Below are positions 1-10,523 of a stretch of DNA of 64,000 nt, piece after piece. How positions within the stretch are numbered: the stretch's first letter is position 1; each line of letters opens with the position of its first letter. The notes below the pieces were generated by a model. The model saw only the letters and a list, made by a program, of their open reading frames with translations. It was not told the DNA's origin and ran no database searches. Both the position numbers and the translations under genes were made by a program. Origin of the DNA: Thalassia testudinum. Taxonomy: Eukaryota > Streptophyta > Magnoliopsida > Alismatales > Hydrocharitaceae. Location of the stretch: positions 72,728,501-72,792,500 of the forward strand of contig JAZHRO010000003.1 of the NCBI GenBank assembly GCA_037157565.1, read 5' to 3'.

Positions 1-364
1 AATGCATCATCTTGCATTTAGAGTAGTTTGAATAAAATGGAGGTTAATTTTCTCCTTTTATGTGCTTGGACATGGCAAACATTTTATCGGGGCCTCAGAT
101 CAAAGATCCAACTGTATGGATGTGATCAGGGCGACGATTGGAGTTCAACGACTCCAAGATCGCCCTAATCAGGCATCTGTAGCATCAGATAGTGACCGGG
201 GAACCCTAGAAGATCAAGGGAAAAATGGTGTAAATATGCACTTCAGATGACAAATCCGACCGCACGGATGAATTCGGATCGACGATCGCAGCCCAACGAC
301 ACAAAAATCGAGTCAATCCGACATCCGTGGCACCATCTACAACTTCCAGAAGATGGACGGCCAA

Positions 365-386
365 GATGGCACCATGTGGTGCCATC
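365..386. promoter_or_regulatory. 22-bp palindrome around a decayed G-box
   Basis: Ten-base arms GATGGCACCA and TGGTGCCATC are perfectly complementary around a central TG. Other family A copies have CG there, giving the G-box CACGTG at the centre, so this copy looks like a CpG-to-TpG change. G-boxes bind plant bZIP and bHLH factors; function here is inference. Confidence 0.6.
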
Positions 387-507
387 TCGGCCGCCCAAGT
401 GGCCGCTTACATTCTATGAAGCCCAGCACCCACTTGCTCTCTAGTATTGGATCTTGATACAATGGCTGTGGTCAGCTGCGCCTAAAAGCATCCGCTCGAC
501 CATCCGT

Positions 508-576
508 GCCCTGTAGCGCAGCGGTCGAGCGTGCTTACGCGAGCGGCGGGTGCGGGTTCGAGCCGCAGCAGAGGGC
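508..576 (+). other. tRNA-like module with Pol III A-box and B-box inside the LTR
   Basis: TAGCGCAGCGG at 514-524 fits the tRNA A-box consensus, and GTTCGAGCC at 556-564 fits the B-box, with 31 bases between them as in a short tRNA. GCCCT at 508-512 can pair with AGGGC at 572-576 as an acceptor-like stem, and TGCGG/CCGCA closes a 7-base T-loop. The D and anticodon arms are poor, so I do not call a functional tRNA gene. The module recurs at the same place in the other family A LTRs. It may descend from a tRNA or SINE captured by the LTR. Confidence 0.55.
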
Positions 577-836
577 TGGAAGGAGCGGGCGATTGAGCGT
601 GGGCGGGCGTTGGATCTTGATCAGACGGCCCCGCGCACCCGATAGCATTCACGCGCGGTTGAACGCGCAGCGTCATGCAGCATCATACGTGCGGGAGGGC
701 TGACAGTGCAGCGGGTGAAGGCGCGACTTAAGCCGTTCGATCTCGCGATCGTACGGCTGAGGCTTAGCGGATGTGCGCAGGCGTTGCGCGGGCGAGCAGG
801 CGTGCGCGAGCCTACCACGACGCCCACGAAGGAGGT

Positions 837-864
837 TTTAGTGACGGATTTATCCGTCACTAAA
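837..864. promoter_or_regulatory. 12-bp perfect hairpin upstream of the LTR TATA box
   Basis: TTTAGTGACGGA and TCCGTCACTAAA pair perfectly around the loop TTTA. The hairpin sits about 60 bases before the TATA box and recurs in other family A LTRs near 10788-10815, 13045, 26325 and 29137. Conservation in place suggests a cis-acting role, such as a dimeric factor site; that is inference. Confidence 0.6.
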
Positions 865-922
865 GACCCCTCATTTATTATTTTAAAGTTGTAATGTCCA
901 TTTTGCCCCCACTCCTTGGAAC

Positions 923-929
923 TATAAAA
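923..929 (+). promoter_or_regulatory. TATA box of the A1 5' LTR
   Basis: TATAAAA follows a GC-richer stretch and precedes the conserved sequence AGGAGACCCCCTCC. The same block is found in the 3' LTR at 10875-10881 and inverted in other copies (about 12984-12990). It is the likely Pol II promoter that starts the genomic RNA of the element. Confidence 0.7.
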
Positions 930-1574
930 GGAGACCCCCTCCATACGAAATTCTAATCCCTTCCTTCTCTTCTCTACCACTCCAAAGCTCAAGAGAAGCT
1001 TGTCCCACACCCGGGATACTTCTCGCGAGATAAAGTCCAAATTTTCGTCCCCCTTCGGAAGTGGATCCCGCGACGACGACGGCGTGCTGCTCCATTCCCG
1101 TTCTTCTGCTTCGTCTTCCTTCATTTTGCTTTGTTCTCCTTCATCCAGGCATCGTCCCGTCCGGATCGTCCTCCAAGCAATCGTCGAGGAGGATAACTTC
1201 TCTCTCCCATTCTTAGTTACAGCATTTCTAGTGTAGAATTTTCCTGTTTTATAGTGTAATTGATTTCCTGCTTTCTAGTGTAACTTTTATTTAGTTTGAT
1301 TGCATAAACAGTTGAAATATTGAATGCATGTTCTCTTTCTCTCTCTCTTTCTTTTAGTCTGATAGCTTCATTGTAATTATATAGCCTTGCTTATCAAAAA
1401 TCCTAAAAAAAATATAATTGTGAATATAGATCAACATAGTCTCCCTGTGTTCGACTTGGAATTCTTTTCGATATAAATTTTATTTGTTGAATACGAATTC
1501 TTCGCTTTCAAGCTACAACGACAGGTTTTCTAAAACCAAACACGTTAGCGTAGCGATTTGTATGTATAACATTT

Positions 1575-1592
1575 TGGCGCCATTGCCGGGGA
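1575..1592 (+). other. Primer-binding site, tRNA-Asp type
   Basis: TGGCGCCATTGCCGGGGA begins four bases after the LTR ends. It is complementary, with one mismatch, to the 3' end of plant tRNA-Asp, the usual primer for minus-strand DNA synthesis in Athila-like elements. Confidence 0.85.
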
Positions 1593-2816
1593 GGCAACGA
1601 TTTCCGATCTTTTCTTCGCATTTCTTGCACTTTATTTGTTTTCTAACTAGCTTTTTCTTGTGTCTATTGTTTTGCAGAGACCTCCATCAAAGAATCATCA
1701 AGCGGTAGACTGGAGTAAAGTACAATTGAAGATAATTGTAAGTGCTCCCCCATTCTTTTCCCCTCCATAGATTTCATTCGCTACATTAAATCCAAATTCC
1801 AATTAACCTAGGTGTTTGCATAAATCCTAGGAATAGTTTGGTTGTTTTGATTTCCACTGACACTCATTCCACCCTCATCCATAAAAAAATAACAAAAAGA
1901 TAATCTTGTGGGGTAATTTCCAACAAACACACAACACACACCCACATTCAAGGCACTTGATCAACTTGATTTGTTTTCTACTCAATCGGGTTCTGATCTG
2001 TGGAACCGGTACACATAAAGCAACACATAACAGAGTAGAAATCATTCTAGGTTAACCATTTTTGAGTGCCTAACTTAGTGGTGCAATTGTGGCCAATTGT
2101 TTGAGTTGTTTGGGCCGCACCACTTTACTTAAAACCAACTCATCAAGTAGCTCCTCCTTAGGGTTTTCAATCTAGGTATATTCCAGGCACTCCACTTTCT
2201 TTCTGATTTTAAAGGAAAACAATCTTCACCTATGTTTTACAACTTGGTTTGCCAAGAAACTTGATTGCAATTCACCTAATTTGAAACCCTAAAAGCTACT
2301 TAAGGAAGATTTGAACATTAAAATTCACGCATTATAAATAATCTTGCTTGAAAACCCTGGTTGTGCACGCACTTACACAAATCTTAATCAATCATTAAGG
2401 GCACAACCCATTGTAAGGGCCCATCACATTCCATAAGCACCACAATCCCAGGCCTTAATAAAATTAAGTAGATGTTGGCCTTAAGGTTTGATTTCCCCTT
2501 CAGGGCCTAGTCTGAGATTATTTTTTATTAACCTACTTGTACTGATTAATCTGATGTCTAGCTAGGGGAGTAGCGACAAACGACCGCGGCTAGGGGGTAC
2601 ACTAGGAACTGAAGGTGAAAGCCAAAGGAAGAACCTTCTCCCCAATCCCTCCTTTTAACTGGTTGGATTAAATAGACGCAAGTAGAGTAAATCATTTACA
2701 GTCTTAAGGTGGGTTTCGGGAGTCAGTAGATCCTTAGGCTACCCTACTTAAGGACAGCCTTATTTTGTTGTGTTGCAGGGTCCCTATCCCCAGTCCTTCC
2801 AACCTTCTCCTAGTTT
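1593..2816 (+). other. A1 untranslated leader
   Basis: About 1.2 kb without coding potential lies between the primer site and the gag start. It contains the block ACGACCGCGGCT near 2580, which recurs in the leader of element D at about 38532. Part of the same leader is found inverted at 11524-12339. It presumably carries packaging and dimerisation signals, but none can be identified by eye. Confidence 0.7.
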
Positions 2817-4607
2817 ATGCTGGGAAGACGGTCATTGAATCCCCGATTGGAAGGACCGTTAGAACATTCTAGGAGGCGCAAGTTAGATTTTGGTCAATTT
2901 GATCCCATGGTCGAACAACAAGCTCCTCTACTTGGAAATCCACAAGAAGAATTTCGAAGGTAGGAAGAAATGCAGAGAATGCAGGAATGGTTCCAGAGAA
3001 TGCAGGGCGCTCAACCCTTGAAGGATTTTTATGATCCTTAAAATTATGGGGAACGTCCCGGCGTCCAGATTCCAGCTGGTGACGTAGAAATCAAGCCCCA
3101 AGTGTTAAGCCTGATTAAACATTATCATGGGCTTGGCTCCGAAGATCCGTTTCAGCACTTGGAAGATTTGACCACTTCGGTCCAGACCACCAAAGCTCAA
3201 AACGTAAATGAGGAGCAAATGATCATGAGGCTCTTCCCCCACTCTCTTAGGGATAAGGCTGTGCATTGGTATAGGACAATAGGAAGACCAATTACAACTT
3301 GGAATGAATTGAAATCGGCCTTTTTGAAGAAATTCTTCCCAGTCGGTCGTACCAATGCTTTGAGACAGGCAATCACTACCTTTACCCAGTGGTCGAGGGA
3401 GTAGTTTCATGTGGCCTAGGAGCGATTCCAGGATTTATTGTAGAGGTGTCCACACCACGAGGTGCCGAAATGGCAACTCGTGCAGATTTTCTATCATGGG
3501 TTGACTGAGCAACTCAGAAACCATGTGGATGCTTCTTGCGGAGGCAATTTCCTCAATAAAGATGCAGATAGTGCACGTGATTTATTTGAGGAAATGAGTG
3601 AGAATTCAATTAATCATGCCTCCATGGATACTTTTAACCGGTCCCAGCAACCCAGATCAAATGTCAATGTAGTCCATGACTCTCATTCATTTGATATGGA
3701 ATTGATTTGTAATAAACTTGATAAGGTGGACTTGGTTGCTAAAAGAATGGAAGAGTGGATGGCTGGCAATTCTATGAACAACTCTCAATCCACTCAATCC
3801 CAAAATTCGGGATTCCATTCATCACGAGCTCCTTCTGGACGGGAGTTTGTGAATCAACTCGATGCGACTCAACCTATGAGTCAGCATTTTTCCGAACACC
3901 ATGGGTTCCCAACTGGGGCCTTTGATCCCAGTTTTTCTGATCCTTCCCTTTCTTTCTCTCCATTCTCACCCTATGAGGATGTCTGTGCTGTACAAGAGAA
4001 TGTTAGATCCAACCCCTTCTTGAATGCCTATAATCCTGGTTGGAGAAACCACCCTAACTTCTCTTGGAAAAATCTGAGGCAACAGACCCAATTCTGACCC
4101 GGCAACTATGCTCCGCAACGACCAATGGGTCAGGGTCAAGTATATACTCAGTTCCCTCCGAATCAGGTCAATTAGCCAGCTTGGAATGCCCGTCAACCAA
4201 CAGGGTAGGCTGATTTGAACCGTCAAATGGTAGAGGTGCAAGGATCTATGCTCCAACTCATGCAGCAAATGAAAAACTCGCTGGACAACTTGCAATCCGG
4301 GCTCATTACTAACTCTCGTCAACCCGGATCTCTACCATCCCAACCCATACCCAACCAGCGAAACAATATGAATTCGGGCAATCAAGCCCAAGGGTACGGA
4401 AATCAGAGGAACCCGCACGCACATGCTCAGGTGGTTGAGTAGGGTTCCTCGTCTTCTTCTTCTACAAATCAACAATTCATGGTCAATCAAGCCCCTCCAA
4501 TCTTTCCTAACCCTCCCCAAGACCCAAATTCATACACATCTGCAAATTCTGTTACTTTGAGGAGTGGTAAGAAGACTCAGGATCCATAACCATACTATTC
4601 TGATCTT
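2817..4607 (+). pseudogene. gag: gag region of element A1, broken by in-frame stops
   Basis: The frame opens at ATG 2817 and runs without any frameshift into pol, but has premature stops at 2961, 3039, 3402, 3417, 3441, 4095, 4173, 4206, 4440 and 4587. The segment 3102-3500 has the plant retrotransposon gag signature: LFPHSLRDKAVHWY, then TTWNELKSAFLKKFFP, later PHHEVPKW and QIFYHGL. The region 3600-4590 is Gln/Asn/Ser-rich linker. I do not see a CCHC zinc knuckle. Gag would form the virus-like particle in the cytoplasm. This copy cannot make full-length protein. Confidence 0.88.
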
Positions 4608-7600
4608 TTGAATCCTGAAGAACCTGAGGAGAGAGAGGAGAATCCTAGAGGAGAAATCAAGACTCAGGAACCTGATTCCAAAGATCTGACTCATGTTCCT
4701 TTTCCTGAAGCCTTAACCAAAGCAAAGAAGAAGTCTGTTGATAGCAATGAGGAGCTTCTGAATTTATTTAAGAATGTTGAGATCAATATCTTGCTCCTTG
4801 ATGCTATCAAGCACATACCAGCTTATGCAAGATTTTTAAAGGAATTATGTACACAAAAGCGTGAGTCGAGAGAATCTATTCCGAGGAAGGTGGTACTCTC
4901 TGAGCAGGCTAGTTCTGTTATCCTGCACTACCTCCCTCAGAAAAAGAGAGATCCTGGTGCTCCTTTGATTTCTTGCATTACCGGAGATTACACATTTGAT
5001 AGAGCACTTTTGGATCTTGGTGCATCCACCAACCTAATTCCAACTTCTCTTTATGAGAAGTTTGGGTTAGGTGAACTTCGGCCAACTTCAGTAATGCTAT
5101 AGTTAGCAGACCGTTCGGTCACAAACCCGCAAGGCGTTATTGAAGATGTTATAGTTAAGGTCAAGGATTTCTATTTTCCTGTAGATTTCCTTGTTCTTGA
5201 CATGGATGTACCAGATAATCTGAGGAACACGCCCATCATTCTGGGGCGTCCATTCCTGGCTACCGCAAAGGCCAACAATAATTGTGAAAGTGGTAGCATG
5301 GAAATCGCCTTTGGGGACCAACGAATGAAATTGGATATTTTTCAGGCGATCAACAAATTTGAGGATTGTGGATTTATTGAGGAACTTGATGAGGATAATG
5401 TTAATATTGAAACTTGTTTGACAGTTTCTTCAACTGAAAGTTCCTTTTTGGTTGATGAATCTGACCCGCAACCCTCTGATCTGACATCTTCGGAAGAGGT
5501 TACTGATTTTGTTCACTCACAACCTCTTCCTCTTGTTGAATCTTCAGCATCTACCCTATCATCAATCATCACCCCACCCCAGCTTGAATTGAAACCTTTG
5601 CCCGAGAATTTAAAATATCAATTTTTAGGACCTCAGAATATGCTCCCTATGATTATTAGTGCTAAATTTACAAAGGAGCAAGAGATTAAATTGATTAAGG
5701 TCCTAAAGGAACATAAGGAGGCAATTGGTTGGACCATTCAAGACCTCAGGGGGATCGAGCCATCTTACTGTAATCATAGAATATTTTTGGAAGATGGATC
5801 CCGCCCTTCTCGCCAGATGCAGAGGAGATTGAATCCAAATATGCGAGAAGTGGTCAAAAAGGAAATCATCAAGTGGCTCAAAGCAGGAATTATTTATCCA
5901 ATCTCTGATAGTCCCCGGGTAAGTCTCGTTCAGATTATTCCAAAGAAAGTCGGGATTGCTGTTGTGACTAATGAGAGAGGAGAATCTGTCACAACTCATT
6001 CAACTTCCTCTTGGAGAGTTTGTATTGATTTCAGGAAGCTGAACACGGCCACTAAAAGGGATCATTTTCCCTTGCCCTTCATTGAACAAATCTTGGAAAA
6101 ATTAGCCGGGCAGAAGTACTTATGTTTTCTTGATGGCAACTCGGGATACAACCAAGTTCCTATCCATCCCGAGCATTAGGAAAAAACTACTTTCACCTGT
6201 CCCTACGGAACCTTTGCTTTTCGTAGGATGCCTTTCGAGCTATGCAATGCACCTGCGACTTTTCAAAGGTGTATGCTAGCCATATTATCCGACATGGTGG
6301 GAGAGTTTATGGAAGTCTTCATGGATGATTTCTCTATTTTCAGAGAATCATTTGACTCTTGTTTGGCTAATTTGGAAATGATTCTTAAGCGATGTATCAA
6401 GACACGACTGGTCCTTAGCTGGGAAAAGAGTCATTTCATGACCCAAGAGGGCATCATTTTGGGTCATGTAATCTCTGAATGGGGAATTGAAGTAGATAAA
6501 GCTAAGGTTGATGCTATCGCTAAACTTCCTCCTCCCACATCTGTTAAACAGATCAGATCATTTCTTGGCCATGTGGGATTTTATCGAAGATTCATAAAGG
6601 ATTTCTCGAAGGTTGCACGTCCTTTGAGCAATCTTCTTGCCAAAGAAACGCCGTTTGTTTTTGACGAATCATGCTGAAAGGCATTTGATTTCCTAAAATT
6701 GGCAGTCACCTGTGCTCCAATTTTGCAACCACCATTTTGGACAGCCCCTTTTGAGATCATGACCGACGGTTCTGATTATGCAGTCGGGCCTGTCCTGGGT
6801 CAGAAAATTGACTGAAAGCCCTCTGTCATTTACTACACTAGTAAAACTCTGGATGAAGCCCAAAGGAATTACACTGTTACTGAAAAGGAATTACTAGTTG
6901 TAGTATTTGCTTTGGAAAAATTCAGGGCTTATCTCTTAGGATCTCATGTTATCGTTTATACCGACCACTCGGCCTTGAGACATCTCTTGGCTAAAAAGGA
7001 TGCTAAACCCCGGCTTATTCGTTGGATTCTTCTTCTTCAAGAATTTGATCTTGAAATCAAGGATAAAACTAGGGTACAAAATGTGATGGCAGATCATTTG
7101 TCGAGACTCCTAGGTGATTCTTCTTGTTCGGACATTCCAATTGCTAACACTTTTCCGAACGAAACCATTCTTACAGTTTTAGGTGTCCACACCCCATAGT
7201 TTGCTGACATTGTTAACTATTTGGTTGTTGGTCAAATCCCCTAGGATTGGACCAAGCAACAATGGGATAGACTCAAATCTGAGGCCAAATACTACTTTTG
7301 GGAGGACCCTGAACTGTATCACATCGGCTCTAATCAAATTATTCGCCGATGCATATCGGAGAATGAATTCAACAGTATACTCGAGTTCTGCCATGCATCT
7401 AGGTGTGGTGGACATTTCTTCGGGAGAAAGACGGCTGCAAAAATCTTGCAATCTGGCTTCTATTGGCCATCTTTATTCAAGGATGCCCAGGACTTCTCAA
7501 GGTCATGTTCTCGATGTCAGTCACTTGGGAACATAACTAAGAGAGACATGATGCCCCTAAACCCTATTCTTCCTGTAGAAATTTTTGATGTTTGGGGCAT

Positions 7601-8483
7601 CGATTTCATGGGACCCTTTATCCCTTCATTTGGACATCAGTACATTCTTGTTGCTGTTGATTACGTGTCCAAATGGATTGAGGTGATTCCCACCCGAACC
7701 AATGACCACAAGGTGGTCATCAATTTTGTCAAGAACAATATCTTCAGTAGGTTCGGGATTCCGAGGGCTATCATCAGTGATGGTGGCACTCATTTTACTA
7801 ATGCCCAATTCCAGAATTTATTGGCCAAATACGGGGTTAATCATCGAATTTCCACACCTTACCATCCCCAGACGAATGGACAAGCCGAGATCTCCAATCG
7901 AGAGATCGAGAACATTCTGCAAAAAATGGTTAGGCCTGATCGCAAGGATTGGACTCAAAAGCTTGAGGATGCTCTTTGGGCCTACCGTACGGCGTATAAA
8001 ATGCCCATCGGCATGCCTCCATTCCGTTTGGTGTATGGAAAGGCGTGCCATCTACCCGTAGAGATTGAACACAGGGCATTCTGGGCAATCAAACAATGTA
8101 ATTTAAATCTAAATCTAGCTGGGAAGACCAGGAAACTCCAACTATCTGAGTTGGAGGAGCTTAGAAATGATGCTTATGAGAATGCCAAGATCTACAAGGC
8201 TCGGACCAAAGCTCTACATGATCAATTGATTTCCTGCAAGAGCTTTGAGCCAAACCAAAAGGTCTAGTTATTCAATTCTAAACTTAAGCTCTTTCCTGGC
8301 AAACTTAGATCTAAATGGAATGGCCCATTCATAATTGATCATATTTTTTCAAATGGTGCCATTCAGATTTCTGACCCAAAGACGGGTAACACCTTTAAAG
8401 TCAGCGGTCAACCTTTGAAGCCTGCTGTTGACCATAATCTTCCTGAACCCGTCTCAAACTTTGTTGCTCTAGCCATTCTATGA
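4608..8483 (+). pseudogene. pol: pol region of element A1 (protease, RT, RNase H, integrase), broken by in-frame stops
   Basis: It continues the gag frame with stops at 5100, 6177, 6675, 6813, 7197, 7242 and 8265 and a natural end at 8481-8483. Domains in order: aspartic protease with DLGAST (about 5008) and ILGRPFLATA; reverse transcriptase about 5860-6660 with LDGNSGYNQ and catalytic FMDD (about 6325); RNase H about 6740-7110 with TDGSDYAVG and YTDHSAL; integrase zinc finger ([12 protein letters not shown]) about 7390-7520; integrase core about 7590-7960 with D in GIDFMGP, D in SDGGTHF and E in NGQAE spaced D-35-E. The catalytic residues are present, but the stops make it inactive. I see no chromodomain and no envelope-like frame downstream. 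Confidence 0.93.
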
Positions 8484-9869
8484 CTTCTTTGGCTGGACTT
8501 CGCCTAGCTGACGGCATTAAACTTAGCAGTTGTACATATGACACAAGGCTGATACGAGCTTCATATCCAGGTGACATCTTTCATATTGTACCCTTTCTTT
8601 CATGTCTCTTTTTCAATGAGGACATTACATCTGCTAGGCATGGGGGGGTGGATTCCTTTTTGAATTATTTGGTCAGCTTTGTGAAATCCATATAAATTGT
8701 TTCTCTCTTCATATTTGTAAAAAAAAATATTAGGAAGGATTAGTTGGACATTAGGACTTTTCAATCTTAAGAAATTTTACATTAGGATCTGAACACAAAG
8801 ACCCTTCAGGTCTTTGGACATAATTAGCCTGTGTATCCACTAAAATGTGGATTTGTCTTTGAGTCCTCACCATCTTAATTCTATTATAATTGGAAAAAAT
8901 AAGTTTGGGTGATAAGTACACAACTTATCAACCCACCCTCTGATTTGAGGGAATTTATGAGTTTTAAGCATCTACACACTTTCCTTACACTGACTGGTTG
9001 TTCGGCGATTCTAACGGAATTTGGGTAGCTAATGAACCTTCTAGGGTGATACGGCTGGCAAGTTATCGTGGGTAACAACCCATAGATAGGTTGTCCAGAG
9101 CCCAGTCACTAGACCTTTCTTTTTTTCCTACCCTTAGGTAAATCTTAGACAAGGGAAGCCACCTACTTAAAAAAAAAGAAGAAAGAAAAAAATCAAAAAG
9201 AAAAGGAGAAAAGAACAAAAAGAAATAAGCCACACTTCACCGCATGAGTATGGCTGGCAAGTTGTCGGTGGTAACAGCTCATCGACCGGTTGTCCAGAAC
9301 CAAGCTCAGTAAATGCACTAAAAATTTTCAAAACACTTACGAAGAAGCTGAGAAGTAGAATAAACCGGGGAGATATACATTGGATTCACCCTTGTGTTGA
9401 CCCCGTAAAAAAATAAAAGTAGGGAGAAAGCTACCAGTTGTAAAGATACACCTTTAGGCAGAAGTCTTTTTGAGCTCACCTAGAGGCGTAGAAATCTGAT
9501 GTCCGTTTTAATTACCGGTCAACGAGTCTATCACAATCACAATAAGATGCTTAAAGCTTAGGGTTCTCAGCAAATCTTGGGTGAGTTGAATGGCCGTAGA
9601 AAGCCACTCTTAAACCCTAAAATTTGAAAATCTAAAAAAATTAGAAAAGAGCAAAAAGAAAAAGAAAATTTTCTTTGAATAAGGTGAGGCTTGAGGCGGT
9701 CTGCATTTTGGCTGATACCCGGGCACTGTTGTGTCATTGAAAGTTCAGTTCCTAAGTAGACAATTTCTTAATGATTGAAAATAACTCAGGTACAAATAAT
9801 CCAACCTAATCTTTTTATAAATAGCATATAGTTTTTGCTAGGGACTAGCAAACGATAGGCATGGGGGTA
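8484..9869 (+). other. A1 3' untranslated region with polypurine tract
   Basis: About 1.4 kb without a credible coding frame. It ends in the purine-rich AGGCATGGGGGTA (9858-9869), the primer for plus-strand synthesis, directly before the LTR. A second, similar tract (TAGGCATGGGGGGG, about 8636-8650) lies 150 bases after the pol stop. A hairpin-forming motif occurs twice, at 9052-9108 and 9251-9309. Third reading frames typical of some Athila elements are not visible here. Confidence 0.75.
9052..9309 (+). repeat. Two copies of a hairpin-forming motif in the A1 3' UTR
   Basis: Copies at 9052-9108 and 9251-9309 share GGCTGGCAAGTT, then GTGGTAACA-like sequence, then GGTTGTCCAGA. Within the motif ACAACC can pair with GGTTGT. 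The same doublet appears inverted in the 3' UTR of the related element A4 at about 52788-52845 and 52985-53033. Confidence 0.65.
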
Positions 9870-10320
9870 TGATGTAAACACATTTACACTACTTAAGATG
9901 TCTATTTATGCATGTTCTTAAGCATAGGATTGCATTTCAAGATATAAATATTGCATAACATGCATCATCTTGCATTTAGAGTAGTTTGAATAAAATGGAG
10001 GTTAATTGTCTCCTTTTATGTGCTTGGATAGGGAAAACATTTTATCGGGGCGACGGATCAAAGATCCAACCGTTTGGATGTGATCAAGATGACGATTGGA
10101 GTTCAACGACTCTAAGATCGCCCTAATCAGGCATCCGTAGCATCAGATAGTGACCGGGGAACCCTAGAAGATCAAGGGCCAGGATGGTGTAAATCCACAC
10201 TTCAGATGACAAATCCGATTGCACGGATGAATTCGGTTCGATGATGGCAGCCCAACGACACAAAATTCGAGTCAAAACGACATCCGTGGCACCATCTACA
10301 ACTTCCAGAAGATGGACGGC

Positions 10321-10425
10321 CGAGATGGCGCCACGTGGTGCCATCTCGGCTGCCCAAACGGCCGCTTACATTCTATGAAGCCCCGCACCCGCTCGCTCTC
10401 CGCCGTTGGATCTTGATCCAACGGC
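10321..10425. promoter_or_regulatory. G-box palindrome and adjacent GGATC inverted repeat in the 3' LTR
   Basis: 10321-10348 is a 28-bp palindrome with one mismatched pair, centred on CCACGTGG. 10402-10412 and 10415-10425 form a second perfect 11-bp inverted repeat separated by TT. Both recur in other family A LTRs with altered but still pairing arms. Confidence 0.6.
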
Positions 10426-10472
10426 TGTGGTCAGCCACGCCTTAAAGTGTCCGCTCGACCATCCGCGCCCCA

Positions 10473-10523
10473 TAGCGCAGCGGTCGAGCGCGCTTACGCG
10501 AGCAGCGGGCGCGGGTTCAAGCT
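10473..10523 (+). other. tRNA-like A-box/B-box module in the 3' LTR
   Basis: A-box TAGCGCAGCGG is at 10473-10483 and B-box-like GTTCAAGCT at 10515-10523, separated by 31 bases as in the 5' LTR copy. The B-box has changed from GTTCGAGCC, a decay at C positions. Confidence 0.5.

Larger units (their letters stand above)
1..1571 (+). repeat. 5' LTR of element A1 (left end outside window)
   Basis: Matches 9961-11523 along its length and ends in ...AACA directly before the primer-binding site. In order it holds a G-box palindrome (365-386), a tRNA-like module (508-576), a long hairpin (837-864), a TATA box (923-929) and a CT-rich tract (about 1333-1353). It differs from the 3' LTR at many positions, so the insertion is not recent. 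The LTR supplies promoter and polyadenylation signals for the element. Confidence 0.9.

Noticed and set aside
508..576. A genuine tRNA gene
   Set aside because: A-box, B-box and acceptor-like pairing are present, but D and anticodon arms do not fold convincingly and the sequence is part of a repeated LTR.
8484..9869. Envelope-like third reading frame of Athila elements
   Set aside because: No frame of meaningful length or membrane-protein character; the longest frames are under 75 codons.
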